Numbered from the stretch's first letter, positions 35,672 through 45,344 are shown. The stretch: 64,000 nt of DNA from FEN-1279 sp964400285 (GCA_964400285.1 CAYNTK010000005.1:62001-126000); one strand, 5' to 3'. Notes: a model not told the origin generated them from the sequence alone. Numbers and translations: made by a program.

Positions 35672-37495
35672 ATGAGTAAATATAATACCAAATTTTTAGT
35701 ATTTATTACTTTAATTTTATCGTCATTTGTCTATTCGCAACCTTATGGTTGGTTCACTCAGACAAGTGGAACTACAAGTAATTTAAACGGTGTAAAATTT
35801 TTCGATGTAAATACTGGAACAGTTGTTGGTCAGTCTGGTAAAATATTAAGAACTACTAATGGTGGAACAAATTGGATAGCTCAAACAAGTGGAACAACAA
35901 ATCATTTGTTTGGTGTTCACTTTATTAATCCCAACACAGGGTGGGCTATTGGTGATATTGGAACTATTTTAAAAACCACTAATGGTGGAACAAATTGGAT
36001 AACTCAAACAAGTAACACACTTTACCAATTACGTTCAATAAATTTTTTAAATAACACAACAGGTTACATTGTTGGATGGTATGGCACAATTCTTCGAACA
36101 ACTAATGGCGGCTCGAATTGGGTAAGCTTAAATACTGGAACATCAAATAATCTACACGGAATTTCCTTTGCAAATAGTAATACGGGATTTGTGGTTGGTT
36201 GGTATGGAACTATTATTAAAACAACTAATGGCGGGAACAATTGGACTACCTTATCGAGTGGTACAACGAGCACACTCGAAGATGTTACTTTTTTTGATAC
36301 TCAAACTGGAATTATTATTGGGGAAAACGGCAGAGTTCAAAGAACTACGAATGGTGGGACTAACTGGGTTGTACAATCGAGTGGAACAAGCAATTGGATT
36401 TCGGGTATTACATCGCCTCTTGCAAATTTTGCAACAATGGTCGGTGAACTTGGATTAGTTCGAACTACTACTAATGGAGGTTTGAATTGGTATTCACAAG
36501 TTAGTAATACTTCGAATTGGCTTCATAAGATTAATTATGTTGATACTTTAAATGGATGGGCAGTCGGTGACTATGGAACAATAATTCATACAACGACTGG
36601 AGGATGGTTGCTACCTACTGCACCTTCTCTTTCAAGTCCTTCGAATAATTCGACCTGTGTTTCATTAACTCCAACTTTGAGTTGGAATGTTGTATTTCCA
36701 CCTGTATGTTCATACAGAGTTCAAGTCTCAACAAGTAACTCTTTTAGTTCAACAGTTTTTGATACTTCAGGTGTTTTACATTTAAATTGTGCAATACCGG
36801 CTACGAGATTAAATAATACAACAACCTATTATTGGAGGGTTAGAGCTACTAATCAAGTTGGTATTGGACCATGGTCTTCGGTAAGAAGTTTCACTACATC
36901 TCCTCCAACTCCTGCTGCTCCAGCACTTGTATTCCCTCCCAATTTTTCATTTATAAGTTTATATACTCCAATGTTGGATTGGGATAGCGTTTCTTCAGCT
37001 TCATCTTTTAGGTTAAGAATTTCACTGGATTCAACTTTTACTACAAGTGTAATTGATACAAGTGGTCTAACGGCTACCTATTTTATGGTCCCACAGGGCA
37101 TATTACAAAATGGTATGAGGTATTTTTGGGCTGTAAGAGCTTTAAACTCCTGCACTTCGGGACCTTGGTCTCAAACATGGAGCTTTAGAACAATTATTAC
37201 TTCTGTTAATGGCATCGGTAATGAAATTCCAGAGACTTTTAAGTTGTATGATAATTATCCTAATCCTTTTAATCCTGTAACAAAAATTAAATTCGATTTA
37301 CCTGTTAATTGTTATGTGAGATTAAAAGTATATGATATTACAGGAAAAGAAGTTGCAAGACTTGTAAACTTAAAACTTAGTGCTGGCACTTACGAATATC
37401 AATGGAATGCAGAAAAATTCTCGAGTGGGGTATATTTCTACTCAATTAGAGCCGATAATTTTTCAGATATTAAAAGAATGGTATTAATAAAATAA
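35672..37495 (+). CDS. Secreted YCF48/BNR-repeat protein with fibronectin-like domains and type IX sorting domain
   Basis: A 607-residue exported protein. A signal peptide (FITLILSSFVYSQP) leads to six or seven ~43-residue repeats centred on TTNGGTNW, each followed by a GWAIGDIGTILK-like strand. Together they should form a YCF48-type beta-propeller (about 30-310). Two fibronectin-like modules follow (residues ~315-505, with YYWRVRATNQVGIGPWSSVR and RYFWAVRALN). The last ~80 residues are the sorting domain (LYDNYPNPFNPVTKIKFDLP ... KRMVLIK). The GGGGG ribosome site directly before ATG is strong for this genome. A paralogue follows 21 bp later, so they form one operon. It is probably a surface adhesin or a scaffold; ligand unknown. 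Confidence 0.88.
   Translation: MSKYNTKFLVFITLILSSFVYSQPYGWFTQTSGTTSNLNGVKFFDVNTGTVVGQSGKILRTTNGGTNWIAQTSGTTNHLFGVHFINPNTGWAIGDIGTILKTTNGGTNWITQTSNTLYQLRSINFLNNTTGYIVGWYGTILRTTNGGSNWVSLNTGTSNNLHGISFANSNTGFVVGWYGTIIKTTNGGNNWTTLSSGTTSTLEDVTFFDTQTGIIIGENGRVQRTTNGGTNWVVQSSGTSNWISGITSPLANFATMVGELGLVRTTTNGGLNWYSQVSNTSNWLHKINYVDTLNGWAVGDYGTIIHTTTGGWLLPTAPSLSSPSNNSTCVSLTPTLSWNVVFPPVCSYRVQVSTSNSFSSTVFDTSGVLHLNCAIPATRLNNTTTYYWRVRATNQVGIGPWSSVRSFTTSPPTPAAPALVFPPNFSFISLYTPMLDWDSVSSASSFRLRISLDSTFTTSVIDTSGLTATYFMVPQGILQNGMRYFWAVRALNSCTSGPWSQTWSFRTIITSVNGIGNEIPETFKLYDNYPNPFNPVTKIKFDLPVNCYVRLKVYDITGKEVARLVNLKLSAGTYEYQWNAEKFSSGVYFYSIRADNFSDIKRMVLIK
35840..36600 (+). repeat. Coding tandem repeats of ~129 bp
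   Basis: The propeller blades of the protein at 35672 are visible in DNA as recurring ACTACTAATGGTGGAACAA-like units about 129 bp apart, six or seven copies. Copies diverge at silent sites, so recent duplication is not indicated. Confidence 0.7.
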
Positions 37496-37516
37496 AGTTC
37501 TTAAATAATTGGAGAA

Positions 37517-38851
37517 TTGATTATGAAAATTATTAAATATTTAATTCTGATATATACTCTTAACTTTTTAATTTTCAATAATGTAGTATATGCTCAGAGT
37601 TGGGTTCTTGCTGGTTCTGTTCCTGAAGCAGGTCTTACACCAAGTATATCTGTTGTTGATGCTAATACAGCTTGGATTGCTGGAGGTTCGACAAATTCCC
37701 CGCGTGTTTATAGAACAACCAATGGAGGTAATACTTGGGAAGTAATACCATCAACCGGTACAACAACTCAACTTTTCTGTGTTTGGGCAATAAATTCAGA
37801 TGTTGCTTTTGTTGGTGAAGGAGTTGTAAATTCCTACGCAAGATTATATAAGATTAATCCAGCAAATAAAGTATGGGTAAATGTATTAGAAACGGGACAG
37901 AATGATGGCTCTTTTAATAATCTTATTTTTTCAAGATTGAATCCGCTTGTTGGTGGAGCATTGGCTGATGAGATTTATATAACAACGAATGGTGGTAATA
38001 GTTGGGTGAAAAGGTCAACAGGGGTAACAGGAGTTTCTTCAGCTCAAAATTCTCTTATGCTTGTAGACGATACATTCTTTGGGTTTGGATTAAAAAATGG
38101 AGCTTCAAGAGTAAGAATGACTACTAATGGAGGAAACGCTTGGTTAACTATGAATGTGAATCTTGTCGGTAGCTACACAAGTGGGTTTACTTTTAAAGAT
38201 GATAAATTGATTGGTTTATCCTCTACTTCAACATCAATGCCTTTTGTATCGAGAACTACAAATGGTGGTACTACATGGAATCCCGTAAATATTGGGGAAG
38301 GATTATCAGGAAAAACTTTAATTAAGTGGGTTCCAGGAACTAATGTTGTTTATATAATTGGTGAAAATGGTGCTATCAAGAGAAGTTTAGATAATGGACT
38401 TACTTGGTCATCTATGCAAACCGCAAATGTAACGGGTTTAAATCATTTCGACTTTAATAAAGTAAATAATATTATTTGTGGTTATGCTGTCTCAAGCAAT
38501 GGAAGTGTAATTAAACTTGCAGATAGTGTTCTTATTCTAACTAATACAAATTCTCTTTCATCTGAAATCCCAGCAAATTTTTATTTATACCAAAATTATC
38601 CGAACCCATTTAATCCTGTAACTAATATCAAATACAAAATTGCAGAGGATGGTTTTGTAACTTTAAAAGTATATGATTTTCTCGGAAAAGAAGTTGCTCA
38701 TCTGGTTAATGAATATCAAAAAGCTGGAGAATATAAAGTTTCTTTTTCTATTTCTAAGTTATCTGGTGAACAAATGCCGAGTGGAACATATTTCTACAAA
38801 ATTGAAACCGGAAGTTTCACAGATGTGAAGCGGATGGTATTAATAAAATAA
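37517..38851 (+). CDS. Secreted BNR/YCF48-like repeat protein with type IX sorting domain
   Basis: A 444-residue paralogue of the preceding product. A signal peptide (ILIYTLNFLIFNNVVYAQ) precedes propeller repeats with TTNGGNTW, TTNGGNSW, TTNGGNAW and TTNGGTTW (about 40-330). There are no fibronectin-like modules. The C-terminal sorting domain reads LYQNYPNPFNPVTNIKYKIA and ends SFTDVKRMVLIK. A GGAG before the ATG and the 21-bp gap show it is co-expressed with the gene before it. A terminator follows. The two are probably secreted together; the role is unknown. Confidence 0.88.
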   Translation: MIMKIIKYLILIYTLNFLIFNNVVYAQSWVLAGSVPEAGLTPSISVVDANTAWIAGGSTNSPRVYRTTNGGNTWEVIPSTGTTTQLFCVWAINSDVAFVGEGVVNSYARLYKINPANKVWVNVLETGQNDGSFNNLIFSRLNPLVGGALADEIYITTNGGNSWVKRSTGVTGVSSAQNSLMLVDDTFFGFGLKNGASRVRMTTNGGNAWLTMNVNLVGSYTSGFTFKDDKLIGLSSTSTSMPFVSRTTNGGTTWNPVNIGEGLSGKTLIKWVPGTNVVYIIGENGAIKRSLDNGLTWSSMQTANVTGLNHFDFNKVNNIICGYAVSSNGSVIKLADSVLILTNTNSLSSEIPANFYLYQNYPNPFNPVTNIKYKIAEDGFVTLKVYDFLGKEVAHLVNEYQKAGEYKVSFSISKLSGEQMPSGTYFYKIETGSFTDVKRMVLIK

Positions 38852-38875
38852 ATAAATCCTAAATTAAACTAAAAG

Positions 38876-38905
38876 AAGGAAGCCGTAAATGGCTTCCTTT
38901 TTTTA
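38876..38905 (+). terminator. Rho-independent terminator
   Basis: AAGGAAGCC (38876-38884) and GGCTTCCTT (38891-38899) form a perfect stem around GTAAAT and run into eight T residues (38898-38905). It ends the tandem sorted-protein operon and may also help stop the convergent S46 gene. Confidence 0.9.
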
Positions 38906-38949
38906 TTTATTTTGTTATCTGACAGGAGTTTCCTCTTTACAGTTTAAAA

Positions 38950-41025
38950 TCATTTCATAATCTTTCCATTCGTAATTTCATCGCTTAATCTTGTTGCTTT
39001 GTAAAGATTTTTGATTGCTTCCAAAAGTCCGCGTGAATCGATTGCTACAGTTCTATTCAGCTCGGTCGTATAAATATATCTTCCGGGCAGACTTTCGATA
39101 TTGCCATCGAAAACAAGACCTACTACTTCCGCATTAGTATTGATAAGCGGGCTTCCCGAATTTCCACCGATAATATCGTTTGTGGTTGCAAGGTTGTATT
39201 TTGTCGAGAGATTAAATTCCTTTGGGGGATTGAGCCACCTATCCGGCAGGAGCCACGGATATTTTTTCCCGTGAGAGTAATACCTATCATATAGACCGTA
39301 GAACGTAGTAAATGGTGGAGCGATAGTTCCATTATACGGATATGATTTAATTTCACCATCCGAAATTCTTAGTGTTAGTGTTGCATCTGGTGGAATAGTG
39401 GTTCCATAAATTTCAAATAACACTCTTCCAAGCATCGAGGAGTTTACATCTATTCTTGCCTGGATATCTTTTTGTTTAGCGAGGAGTTCATCGTGTCGTG
39501 GTTTTGCTTCTACAAGATATTTTATCAACGGGTCATTTGACGAAAGAATATTTTTTACGCCTGATTTAGAAAACTCGAGAGCTTTTTCCAAACTTATGAA
39601 GACTGAATTTGAAAGAATATAATTTACAATTTCATCTTTTGTTTTATTTCCGAATACTTTTGTTATAGTTGAATTATTTTTTCCAAGTTTAGTAAACATA
39701 TAATCAATTTCTTTTTCGAGGATTCCCTTGTTATATTCAGGGTCGAATTTATTGTAAATGTTATTAATAAGAGAATCAGGAGTTTCTTTTCCTTCATTTG
39801 CATTTTTAAAGATTAACCTTGCGGCGGCAAAATATCTCGATACATTTCTTTGCAGGAGTTCATGACCTTGAAGTTCATTGTAAATCAGTCGGTATTCACC
39901 GAGAGCTTTTTCTATTTCGCTCCAGACATTCCCATATTTGGATTTAAGTTCGGGATTTTCGTTTACTTTCGATTTAATATTTTCTTCGAAATCTTTTTTC
40001 CTTACCATCATAATGTTATCATTCAATGCTTTTAACTGACCTATGAAAACTTTTTGAGAATTCTGGTTTCCGAAAAGTGCATCCTGATATCGCTGGGTTC
40101 TTTCGGGATATCGAGCGAGAAAGTTCGTAAGAAATTCGCACATAAAATCGAGAGTTTCGAGTCGGGTTGGTACGGTAAAGTCACGTGTGAATTCGAGCTG
40201 GGCATAGGTTTTCAGTCTTTCAGTGCTTCCGGGATTTCCGACAACGAATAGCGGTTCGCCAACAGAGGCGCCATTTTTACTCCATTTAAAATAGTTCGGA
40301 GTTTTCATCGGGCTACCATTTTCATAAACACGGAAAAACATACAATCGAAGTCGTATCTTGGATATGTGAAATTATCCGGGTCTCCTCCGAAGTGGGCAA
40401 CATAATTTTCGGGAGCAAACACGAGGCGAACATCGGTGTAGCGTTTGTAACAATAAAGCGAATACATTCCGCCGTTGTACATTGTAATTACATTACATCT
40501 AAGATTTAATTCGGACGAATATTTCGTTTCAATCTCTTTTATTTTATCGGCTTTCAGTTTACTTTTTTCTGCATCGTTCGTTCCTGATTCCATAGCACCC
40601 TGTATTTCATTTGTAACGTCGATAACTTTTATCAACTGGTCAACATACAAACCCGGAACAGGCCTTTCTTCATTTAAGGTAACGGCAATAAAACCCGTTT
40701 TGCTCAGGTCTTCACCGGGTAGGGAGATTTGCGTTACATAACCGCGTCCGCAGTGGTGATTCGTCATAACGAGTCCGTCTTCGGAAATGAAGGAAGAAGA
40801 GCATCCGTTACCGAAGCGAATCGAAGCAAGGCGAACGTTATCGAGCCATTCTTTTGTGGGACGGAAATTATAAGTCTGGGCAAAGTAATCAACAGGAGCA
40901 TTTTCGAAAGTCCACATCTTGCCGATGTCGAACTTATCGGACTTGGTTTCCTGAGAGAAGAGAGAGCCGGCTATTAAGAGAAGAGTAAATAGCAGGTTTC
41001 GAAAGAAGTATTTTTGTTTAGTCAT
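38950..41025 (-). CDS. S46 family dipeptidyl-peptidase (DPP7/DPP11-like)
   Basis: A 691-residue periplasmic serine peptidase. Residues 1-25 are a signal peptide (RNLLFTLLLIAGSLFSQ). The catalytic His lies in TNHHCGRG (His90 or His91) and the nucleophile in GGNSGSPL (Ser623), followed by VGLVFDGN. The strong FGGDPDNFTYPRYDFDCMFF block is diagnostic for S46. Family members remove dipeptides from the N terminus of peptides, with specificity set near the S1 pocket; I cannot assign hydrophobic or acidic preference. The length is close to the ~710 of Porphyromonas enzymes. GC content looks higher than in the flanking sequence. Confidence 0.93.
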   Translation of the reverse strand: MTKQKYFFRNLLFTLLLIAGSLFSQETKSDKFDIGKMWTFENAPVDYFAQTYNFRPTKEWLDNVRLASIRFGNGCSSSFISEDGLVMTNHHCGRGYVTQISLPGEDLSKTGFIAVTLNEERPVPGLYVDQLIKVIDVTNEIQGAMESGTNDAEKSKLKADKIKEIETKYSSELNLRCNVITMYNGGMYSLYCYKRYTDVRLVFAPENYVAHFGGDPDNFTYPRYDFDCMFFRVYENGSPMKTPNYFKWSKNGASVGEPLFVVGNPGSTERLKTYAQLEFTRDFTVPTRLETLDFMCEFLTNFLARYPERTQRYQDALFGNQNSQKVFIGQLKALNDNIMMVRKKDFEENIKSKVNENPELKSKYGNVWSEIEKALGEYRLIYNELQGHELLQRNVSRYFAAARLIFKNANEGKETPDSLINNIYNKFDPEYNKGILEKEIDYMFTKLGKNNSTITKVFGNKTKDEIVNYILSNSVFISLEKALEFSKSGVKNILSSNDPLIKYLVEAKPRHDELLAKQKDIQARIDVNSSMLGRVLFEIYGTTIPPDATLTLRISDGEIKSYPYNGTIAPPFTTFYGLYDRYYSHGKKYPWLLPDRWLNPPKEFNLSTKYNLATTNDIIGGNSGSPLINTNAEVVGLVFDGNIESLPGRYIYTTELNRTVAIDSRGLLEAIKNLYKATRLSDEITNGKIMK

Positions 41026-41580
41026 TGAAACTAATTAAATTTTATAGAAAGTAAAAACAAAAATAGCACACAGATAACATAGATTAAATATATAAAAGTG
41101 GATAGAATTGTGTTTTGGGAGTTCAAAGAACGGAAACTCCCCGACACAAAAGGTATATTTTCCCAGATAAATTCTACTAAAAATATAACTCGATTTTTAT
41201 TAATTAATTTATACATTATTAAGTACAAATACGGATATAATATTCGAGACCACATATCTGAGTTCTTTTAATACTTCAGAGTTGAATATTGAAGTGGCCG
41301 CGAATTAGTTATATATAATAACAACCTAACAGATAAGTCTATCAAAGAAAAATTTCGGAAAGGAAATTTTCAGTGTCAGTATTTAAAAAAGTATAAAACC
41401 AAGAACAGGGATTTATACTGAAATATTGATTCGTAAACATATAGAATGTAAATTAGAAAAGAAGAAAAAAGTAATTTTTATTAAAAGTTATTGCAACACA
41501 AAAAAATAATTAGCAACTGAATATAAATTTTAGGCGAAAAGATACTTAATTTACTATTTCATTAACTAAACATTAATATT
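41026..41580. other. 555-bp intergenic region
   Basis: This gap lies between the divergent S46 peptidase and OmpA-like genes. A hydrophobic 74-codon minus-strand frame (41031-41255) has AT-driven composition and no ribosome site, and I do not call it. A small repeat GTTATATATAATAAC lies near 41309. I see no RNA gene. Promoters for both genes must lie here. Confidence 0.35.
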
Positions 41581-43089
41581 ATGAAAAAATTATTCTTCTT
41601 TTTATTAGTAATATTGATCGTTGCAAGCAGTGACTCTTTTGCTCAATTTAGAGGTTATGGGATTAAAGGTGGAGTGCAATTCAATGGTGCCATGACCTTT
41701 AACGAATTAAAAAACGATCAATTTTCATTTTTAGCAAGAGGTTTTTTAGATGTAGAATTAGCAAAAATGTTAGCACTTGAACTCGGAATTGGTTATGGAA
41801 GTTATAATTGTACATATGATTATATAGAAGATTATCCCAAAACAAAAATAGCGACCAATATAATACCTATTGATTTAAGATTAAAAATTGCTCCATTTAA
41901 TATGAAATCTGTAAATCCGTATGGTTATATTGGTTTGGGTGCTTTAAATTATAGTGTTTCGGATTTTCCGACTACACCATTAAGCAATACTCCGACAGCT
42001 CAAACTCTGTATTATTATGCGGAAAAGCGTAAGGGCTGGACAGGTGTGGTTCCTGTAGGACTTGGAGTAGAAATAAGGCTTGCCGAAAAAGTAGCTCTCG
42101 ATATCAATAGTGGTTTTAATTTTACAGGCGGAGATGCTATAAATAATATTATTTTTGGCGACAACACAGACCATTGGGCACATTTGGGTTTAGGATTTGT
42201 ATTTGGCGGTCCTAAAATTGATGCAGATGAAGACCGTGACGGATTAAAAACCTCTTACGAAGAAAGAATTGGAACAGATCCTTTAAATCCAGATACAGAT
42301 GGTGATGGATTAAAAGATGGTGACGAAGTATTAAAATATAAAACTAATCCATTAAAAGCAGATACCGATGACGATGGATTAACCGACTATGATGAAGTAT
42401 CAAAATATGCTACAGACCCAACTAAACCCGATACAGATGGAGACGGATTAAAGGACGGCGAAGAAGTTACAAATTATAAAACAAGCCCGTTAAATCCCGA
42501 TACAGATGGAGATGGATTATCAGATTACCAGGAAGTGAAAACCACGAAAACAGATCCGTTAAAAGCAGATACAGATGGTGATGGTTTAAAAGATGGTGCT
42601 GAAATCAGTACTTTTAAAACAAATCCATTGGTTGCAGATACAGATGGCGGAAGTGTGAATGACGGTATTGAAGTAGAAAGAAATTCAAATCCGTTAGATC
42701 CTGCAGATGATGTAGAAAAGAAAATAGAAGAAAAGAAAATGGAAGTTGGAGAAATATTAATTCTTGAAGGTGTAAACTTTGAAACCGGAAGCGCAAATCT
42801 CACAAGTGAATCCGAAGAAATTTTAAAGAAATCATTGAAATATATACTGGCTCATCCAACAGAAACTTATGAAATCAGCGGTCATACAGATTCCAGGGGA
42901 ACAAGAGAAAAGAATATACGACTTTCCAAAGACAGAGCTGAATCTGTTAAGAGCTGGTTGGTGAAAAATGGAGTTGATGCAAATAGACTAACGACAGAAG
43001 GATATGGGCCGGATAAACCAATAGCACCTAATGATTCGCAAGAAAATATGTATAAAAACCGCAGAGTTGAATTTAAGAGAGTAAAATAA
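41581..43089 (+). CDS. OmpA-family protein with thrombospondin type 3 repeats
   Basis: A 502-residue outer-membrane protein. A signal peptide (FFLLVILIVASSDSFAQ) is followed by an eight-stranded barrel (about 22-215, e.g. RGYGIKGGVQF, LGLGFVFGG). Six ~23-residue calcium-binding repeats come next (about 218-375: DADEDRDGLKTSYEE, DTDGDGLKDGDEV, the last degraded to DTDGGSVNDG). The C-terminal OmpA peptidoglycan-binding domain has GVNFETGSANLTSESEE, ISGHTDSRGTREKNIRLSKD and NRRVEFK. It likely links the outer membrane to peptidoglycan, with the repeats as a calcium-stiffened spacer. A clear terminator follows. Confidence 0.95.
   Translation: MKKLFFFLLVILIVASSDSFAQFRGYGIKGGVQFNGAMTFNELKNDQFSFLARGFLDVELAKMLALELGIGYGSYNCTYDYIEDYPKTKIATNIIPIDLRLKIAPFNMKSVNPYGYIGLGALNYSVSDFPTTPLSNTPTAQTLYYYAEKRKGWTGVVPVGLGVEIRLAEKVALDINSGFNFTGGDAINNIIFGDNTDHWAHLGLGFVFGGPKIDADEDRDGLKTSYEERIGTDPLNPDTDGDGLKDGDEVLKYKTNPLKADTDDDGLTDYDEVSKYATDPTKPDTDGDGLKDGEEVTNYKTSPLNPDTDGDGLSDYQEVKTTKTDPLKADTDGDGLKDGAEISTFKTNPLVADTDGGSVNDGIEVERNSNPLDPADDVEKKIEEKKMEVGEILILEGVNFETGSANLTSESEEILKKSLKYILAHPTETYEISGHTDSRGTREKNIRLSKDRAESVKSWLVKNGVDANRLTTEGYGPDKPIAPNDSQENMYKNRRVEFKRVK
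42240..42700 (+). repeat. Coding thrombospondin type 3 repeats (~69 bp units)
   Basis: Six units of about 69 bp, each built around GATACAGATGGTGATGGA-like sequence, encode the calcium loops of the OmpA protein. The DNA copies are similar enough to permit slippage or recombination, so copy number may vary between strains. Confidence 0.75.
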
Positions 43090-43120
43090 AAATTATAAAG
43101 TAATAAGGTGGGAAAATATG

Positions 43121-43150
43121 AGAGGCAGAACATTCTATTCTGCCTCTTTT
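43121..43150 (+). terminator. Rho-independent terminator
   Basis: AGAGGCAGAA (43121-43130) and TTCTGCCTCT (43138-43147) form a perfect 10-bp stem around CATTCTA, followed by TTTT. It lies just after the OmpA gene. Confidence 0.9.
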
Positions 43151-43183
43151 ATAATATTAAAGTTCTTTTATTAACTTGATTTT

Positions 43184-44134
43184 TTATTCTAATGGAATTT
43201 TATCTTTATTAGCTTTTAACCACGTTTCGAAGTTTTGCAATTCGGGATTGAGAGATTTACTTTCATCAAGTTTTCTTATTCCGCAAAAGTAATCTTCGAA
43301 GTCGTGTTTGAACTGAAACATATTGCCCAAATCTTCTGCACCGGGGAAACCGAATGAGCGATAGGTATCAAACGGAACGGCATTATATACAATTTCTTTT
43401 TCCAAAACTTTTGAAAAAGCATTTGCCATTTGCGAGCCGGTGAGATGTTCGCCTGCGATACCGACGGTTTTACCGATATATTCATTTCCTTTTTTAAAAA
43501 TTCCGTAAGCACATTTTCCGATATCTTCGGCGGCTATGCCTGGAAGTTTTTTGTCACCCATCGGAATATTGAGGGCGTATTTTCCGTCTTCACCTTTTTT
43601 AGGAGCCATACCGAAGTAAATAAAGTTATCCCAATAAAAAGATGTTAACAGAAAAGTTGTCGGGACTCCGAAATCGGAAAATAAATGGTCGGATTCGCCT
43701 TTGCCATCGAAGTGTGGGACTTTGTATTTTCCCATAAGGGTTGGCATTCTGTTATCGTTTAGCGGAACCCATTTACGAGTATCTTCAAGGGTTGACCAGA
43801 TTACGTGTTTAACACCTGCAGATTTTGCAGCTTCGGCGATATTTTTAATTTGTGAAATTTCTTTTTCGGGTGAAAAGTGTTCCCAGAAATTGGTAACTGC
43901 ATATACGCCGTAAGCACCATTAAAAGCATTTTTAAGGTTTTCGGGTTTATCCAAGTCTGCGGGAACGATTTCTGCTCCGAGTTTTGCGAGAGTCTGCGCT
44001 TTTTCGGAATTTGAGTTTCGAGTGATAGCTCGGACTTTGAATTCAGTATTCGGGTCGTTTAGAATTGCACGGGCAAGACCGCCACCCTGTGCTCCCGTTG
44101 CACCGATTACGGCAATGATTTTTTGATTTGACAT
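43184..44134 (-). CDS. NmrA-like NAD(P)-binding family protein
   Basis: A 316-residue atypical short-chain dehydrogenase. The Rossmann motif is IAVIGATGAQGGGLARAIL near the N terminus, followed by VRAITRNSNSEKAQTLAKLG (the NADP-binding Arg region), ADLDKPENLKNAF and VKHVIWSTLEDTRKW. A longer reading adds 18 residues upstream, but I choose the ATG at 44134 because AGGAG lies 12 bp before it and the Rossmann fold starts at once. NmrA-like proteins bind NAD(P) and often sense redox state without catalysis. It converges on the OmpA gene. Composition is more GC-rich than its neighbours. Confidence 0.85.
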   Translation of the reverse strand: MSNQKIIAVIGATGAQGGGLARAILNDPNTEFKVRAITRNSNSEKAQTLAKLGAEIVPADLDKPENLKNAFNGAYGVYAVTNFWEHFSPEKEISQIKNIAEAAKSAGVKHVIWSTLEDTRKWVPLNDNRMPTLMGKYKVPHFDGKGESDHLFSDFGVPTTFLLTSFYWDNFIYFGMAPKKGEDGKYALNIPMGDKKLPGIAAEDIGKCAYGIFKKGNEYIGKTVGIAGEHLTGSQMANAFSKVLEKEIVYNAVPFDTYRSFGFPGAEDLGNMFQFKHDFEDYFCGIRKLDESKSLNPELQNFETWLKANKDKIPLE

Positions 44135-44294
44135 GTCTTTTGTTTTCTCCTGACAAATTTTATTTTTTAAATGTAGTTTATTAAACAAGAAAAACCGAAT
44201 ATTAGTTTTAAAAGAAAGAATAAAATGTATATTAAATTTAAAAACATTTTTTTATATTTGTAAGCTTTTTTTAAAAATTTAAATAATTACAATT

Positions 44295-44729
44295 ATGAAA
44301 AAATTAATGATTCTTTTTATTTTTAGTTTTCTTTTTGCTTTTGTATCGTCGTCTTTTGCACAGGTTTATCCCGGTGATATTGCAGGAGCTAAAGCGGATT
44401 ATCTCTACAATAAATTAAAGTTGACAAACGAGCAATATACAAAAGTTTATACACTTTACTTCGAAGCTCACAAAAAGTTAGACGCAATGAAACTTAATAA
44501 AATGGCTGAAGATGCAAAGAAAAAGCAAATGGAAGATTTAATAAACAGTACAAATGCAGAAATCGAAAAGCTACTTACAAAAGAGCAGAAAGATAAATGG
44601 GTAACTGTTAAAGAAAAAGTATGCAAGGTAAAGTATGTGAAACCAGTGAAGAAAATAACAAAGACTGAGACTACAGATGAGACAAAAAAAGATGAAAAGA
44701 AAGACGTAAAGAAAGAAGAAAAGAAATAG
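44295..44729 (+). CDS. Small exported helical protein (Spy/LTXXQ-like)
   Basis: A 144-residue protein with a signal peptide (LFIFSFLFAFVSSSFAQVYP). The mature part is helical: YNKLKLTNEQYTKVYTLYFE, then NAEIEKLLTKEQKDKWVTVK. 'LTNEQ' and 'LTKEQ' followed by a helix recall the LTxxQ motifs of periplasmic Spy/CpxP-type proteins. The C-terminal ~30 residues are a Lys/Glu-rich tail (TKKDEKKDVKKEEKK-like). Envelope stress chaperoning is possible, not shown. It stands alone before a strong terminator. Confidence 0.65.
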   Translation: MKKLMILFIFSFLFAFVSSSFAQVYPGDIAGAKADYLYNKLKLTNEQYTKVYTLYFEAHKKLDAMKLNKMAEDAKKKQMEDLINSTNAEIEKLLTKEQKDKWVTVKEKVCKVKYVKPVKKITKTETTDETKKDEKKDVKKEEKK

Positions 44730-44768
44730 TGTAGTTAATCGATAGTTTCTGAAAAACTTAAATAAAAT

Positions 44769-44797
44769 AAAAAACCCCGATATAGACGGGGTTTTTT
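44769..44797. terminator. Bidirectional rho-independent terminator
   Basis: AAAAAACCCCG (44769-44779) and CGGGGTTTTTT (44787-44797) form an 11-bp stem around ATATAGA, with T runs in both directions. It separates the convergent small-protein genes. Confidence 0.92.
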
Positions 44798-44818
44798 ATT
44801 GTGATATTTTTTAATTAT

Positions 44819-45175
44819 TTAATTTGTTCTACGATATAGTGTCCATTCGTCATTGGTTTCGAGGTTAATTACTTTTATGTAGTCTTGAGTTCTGTAATAA
44901 TCTACCAGAAATTTTTTACCTGCACCATCTTTTACGGTATAAGCAAAACCACCGTCTCCAATATCTTCGAGATTTGTATAATCAACAATTTCGAAAGGCA
45001 CCCATCTTCCATTTTCGGAAAATTCAACATTGGTTACGTAAGTATTTTCTGTATCACAGGTTAGTAAAACAGAAAAGCTACTACCATCGTAGGTAAAATA
45101 AGTTTGTGCTCTTGATTCAGACGATAGAATTAACAGAGCAGAAAATACAAATAGATAAAAGATAGTTTTTTTCAT
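44819..45175 (-). CDS. Small exported protein of unknown function
   Basis: A 118-residue protein. The N terminus is a signal peptide (TIFYLFVFSALLILSSESRAQ). The ~95-residue mature part is beta-rich and acidic/aromatic (YFTYDGSSFSVLLTCDTENT, GGFAYTVKDGAGKKFLVDYY) and ends in EWTLYRRTN. It contains one cysteine and no sorting domain. I do not recognise the family. It is monocistronic, with a shared terminator at its 3' end. Confidence 0.6.
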   Translation of the reverse strand: MKKTIFYLFVFSALLILSSESRAQTYFTYDGSSFSVLLTCDTENTYVTNVEFSENGRWVPFEIVDYTNLEDIGDGGFAYTVKDGAGKKFLVDYYRTQDYIKVINLETNDEWTLYRRTN

Positions 45176-45344
45176 AGTTTTTTCTTTTTTGGTTAATTAA
45201 AACAATATAAACATATTAACTTAAAAATAGTTCCAGAAAAAGTGTTAAATATTTATTAATTTGTTTTTAGCGATAATTTATAGCTTTATTCCAACAAATT
45301 CTAATCGGAAATCTTTTTTTTATTATGGTGAGTTTTTTGCTAAA

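Noticed and set aside
41031..41255. 74-codon hydrophobic minus-strand reading frame
   Set aside because: Rich in Ile/Phe/Tyr as expected from AT-rich non-coding DNA, with no ribosome site or recognisable family.
42240..42700. Regularly spaced repeats that could suggest a CRISPR array
   Set aside because: The ~69-bp units are in frame and encode thrombospondin type 3 calcium loops of the OmpA protein.
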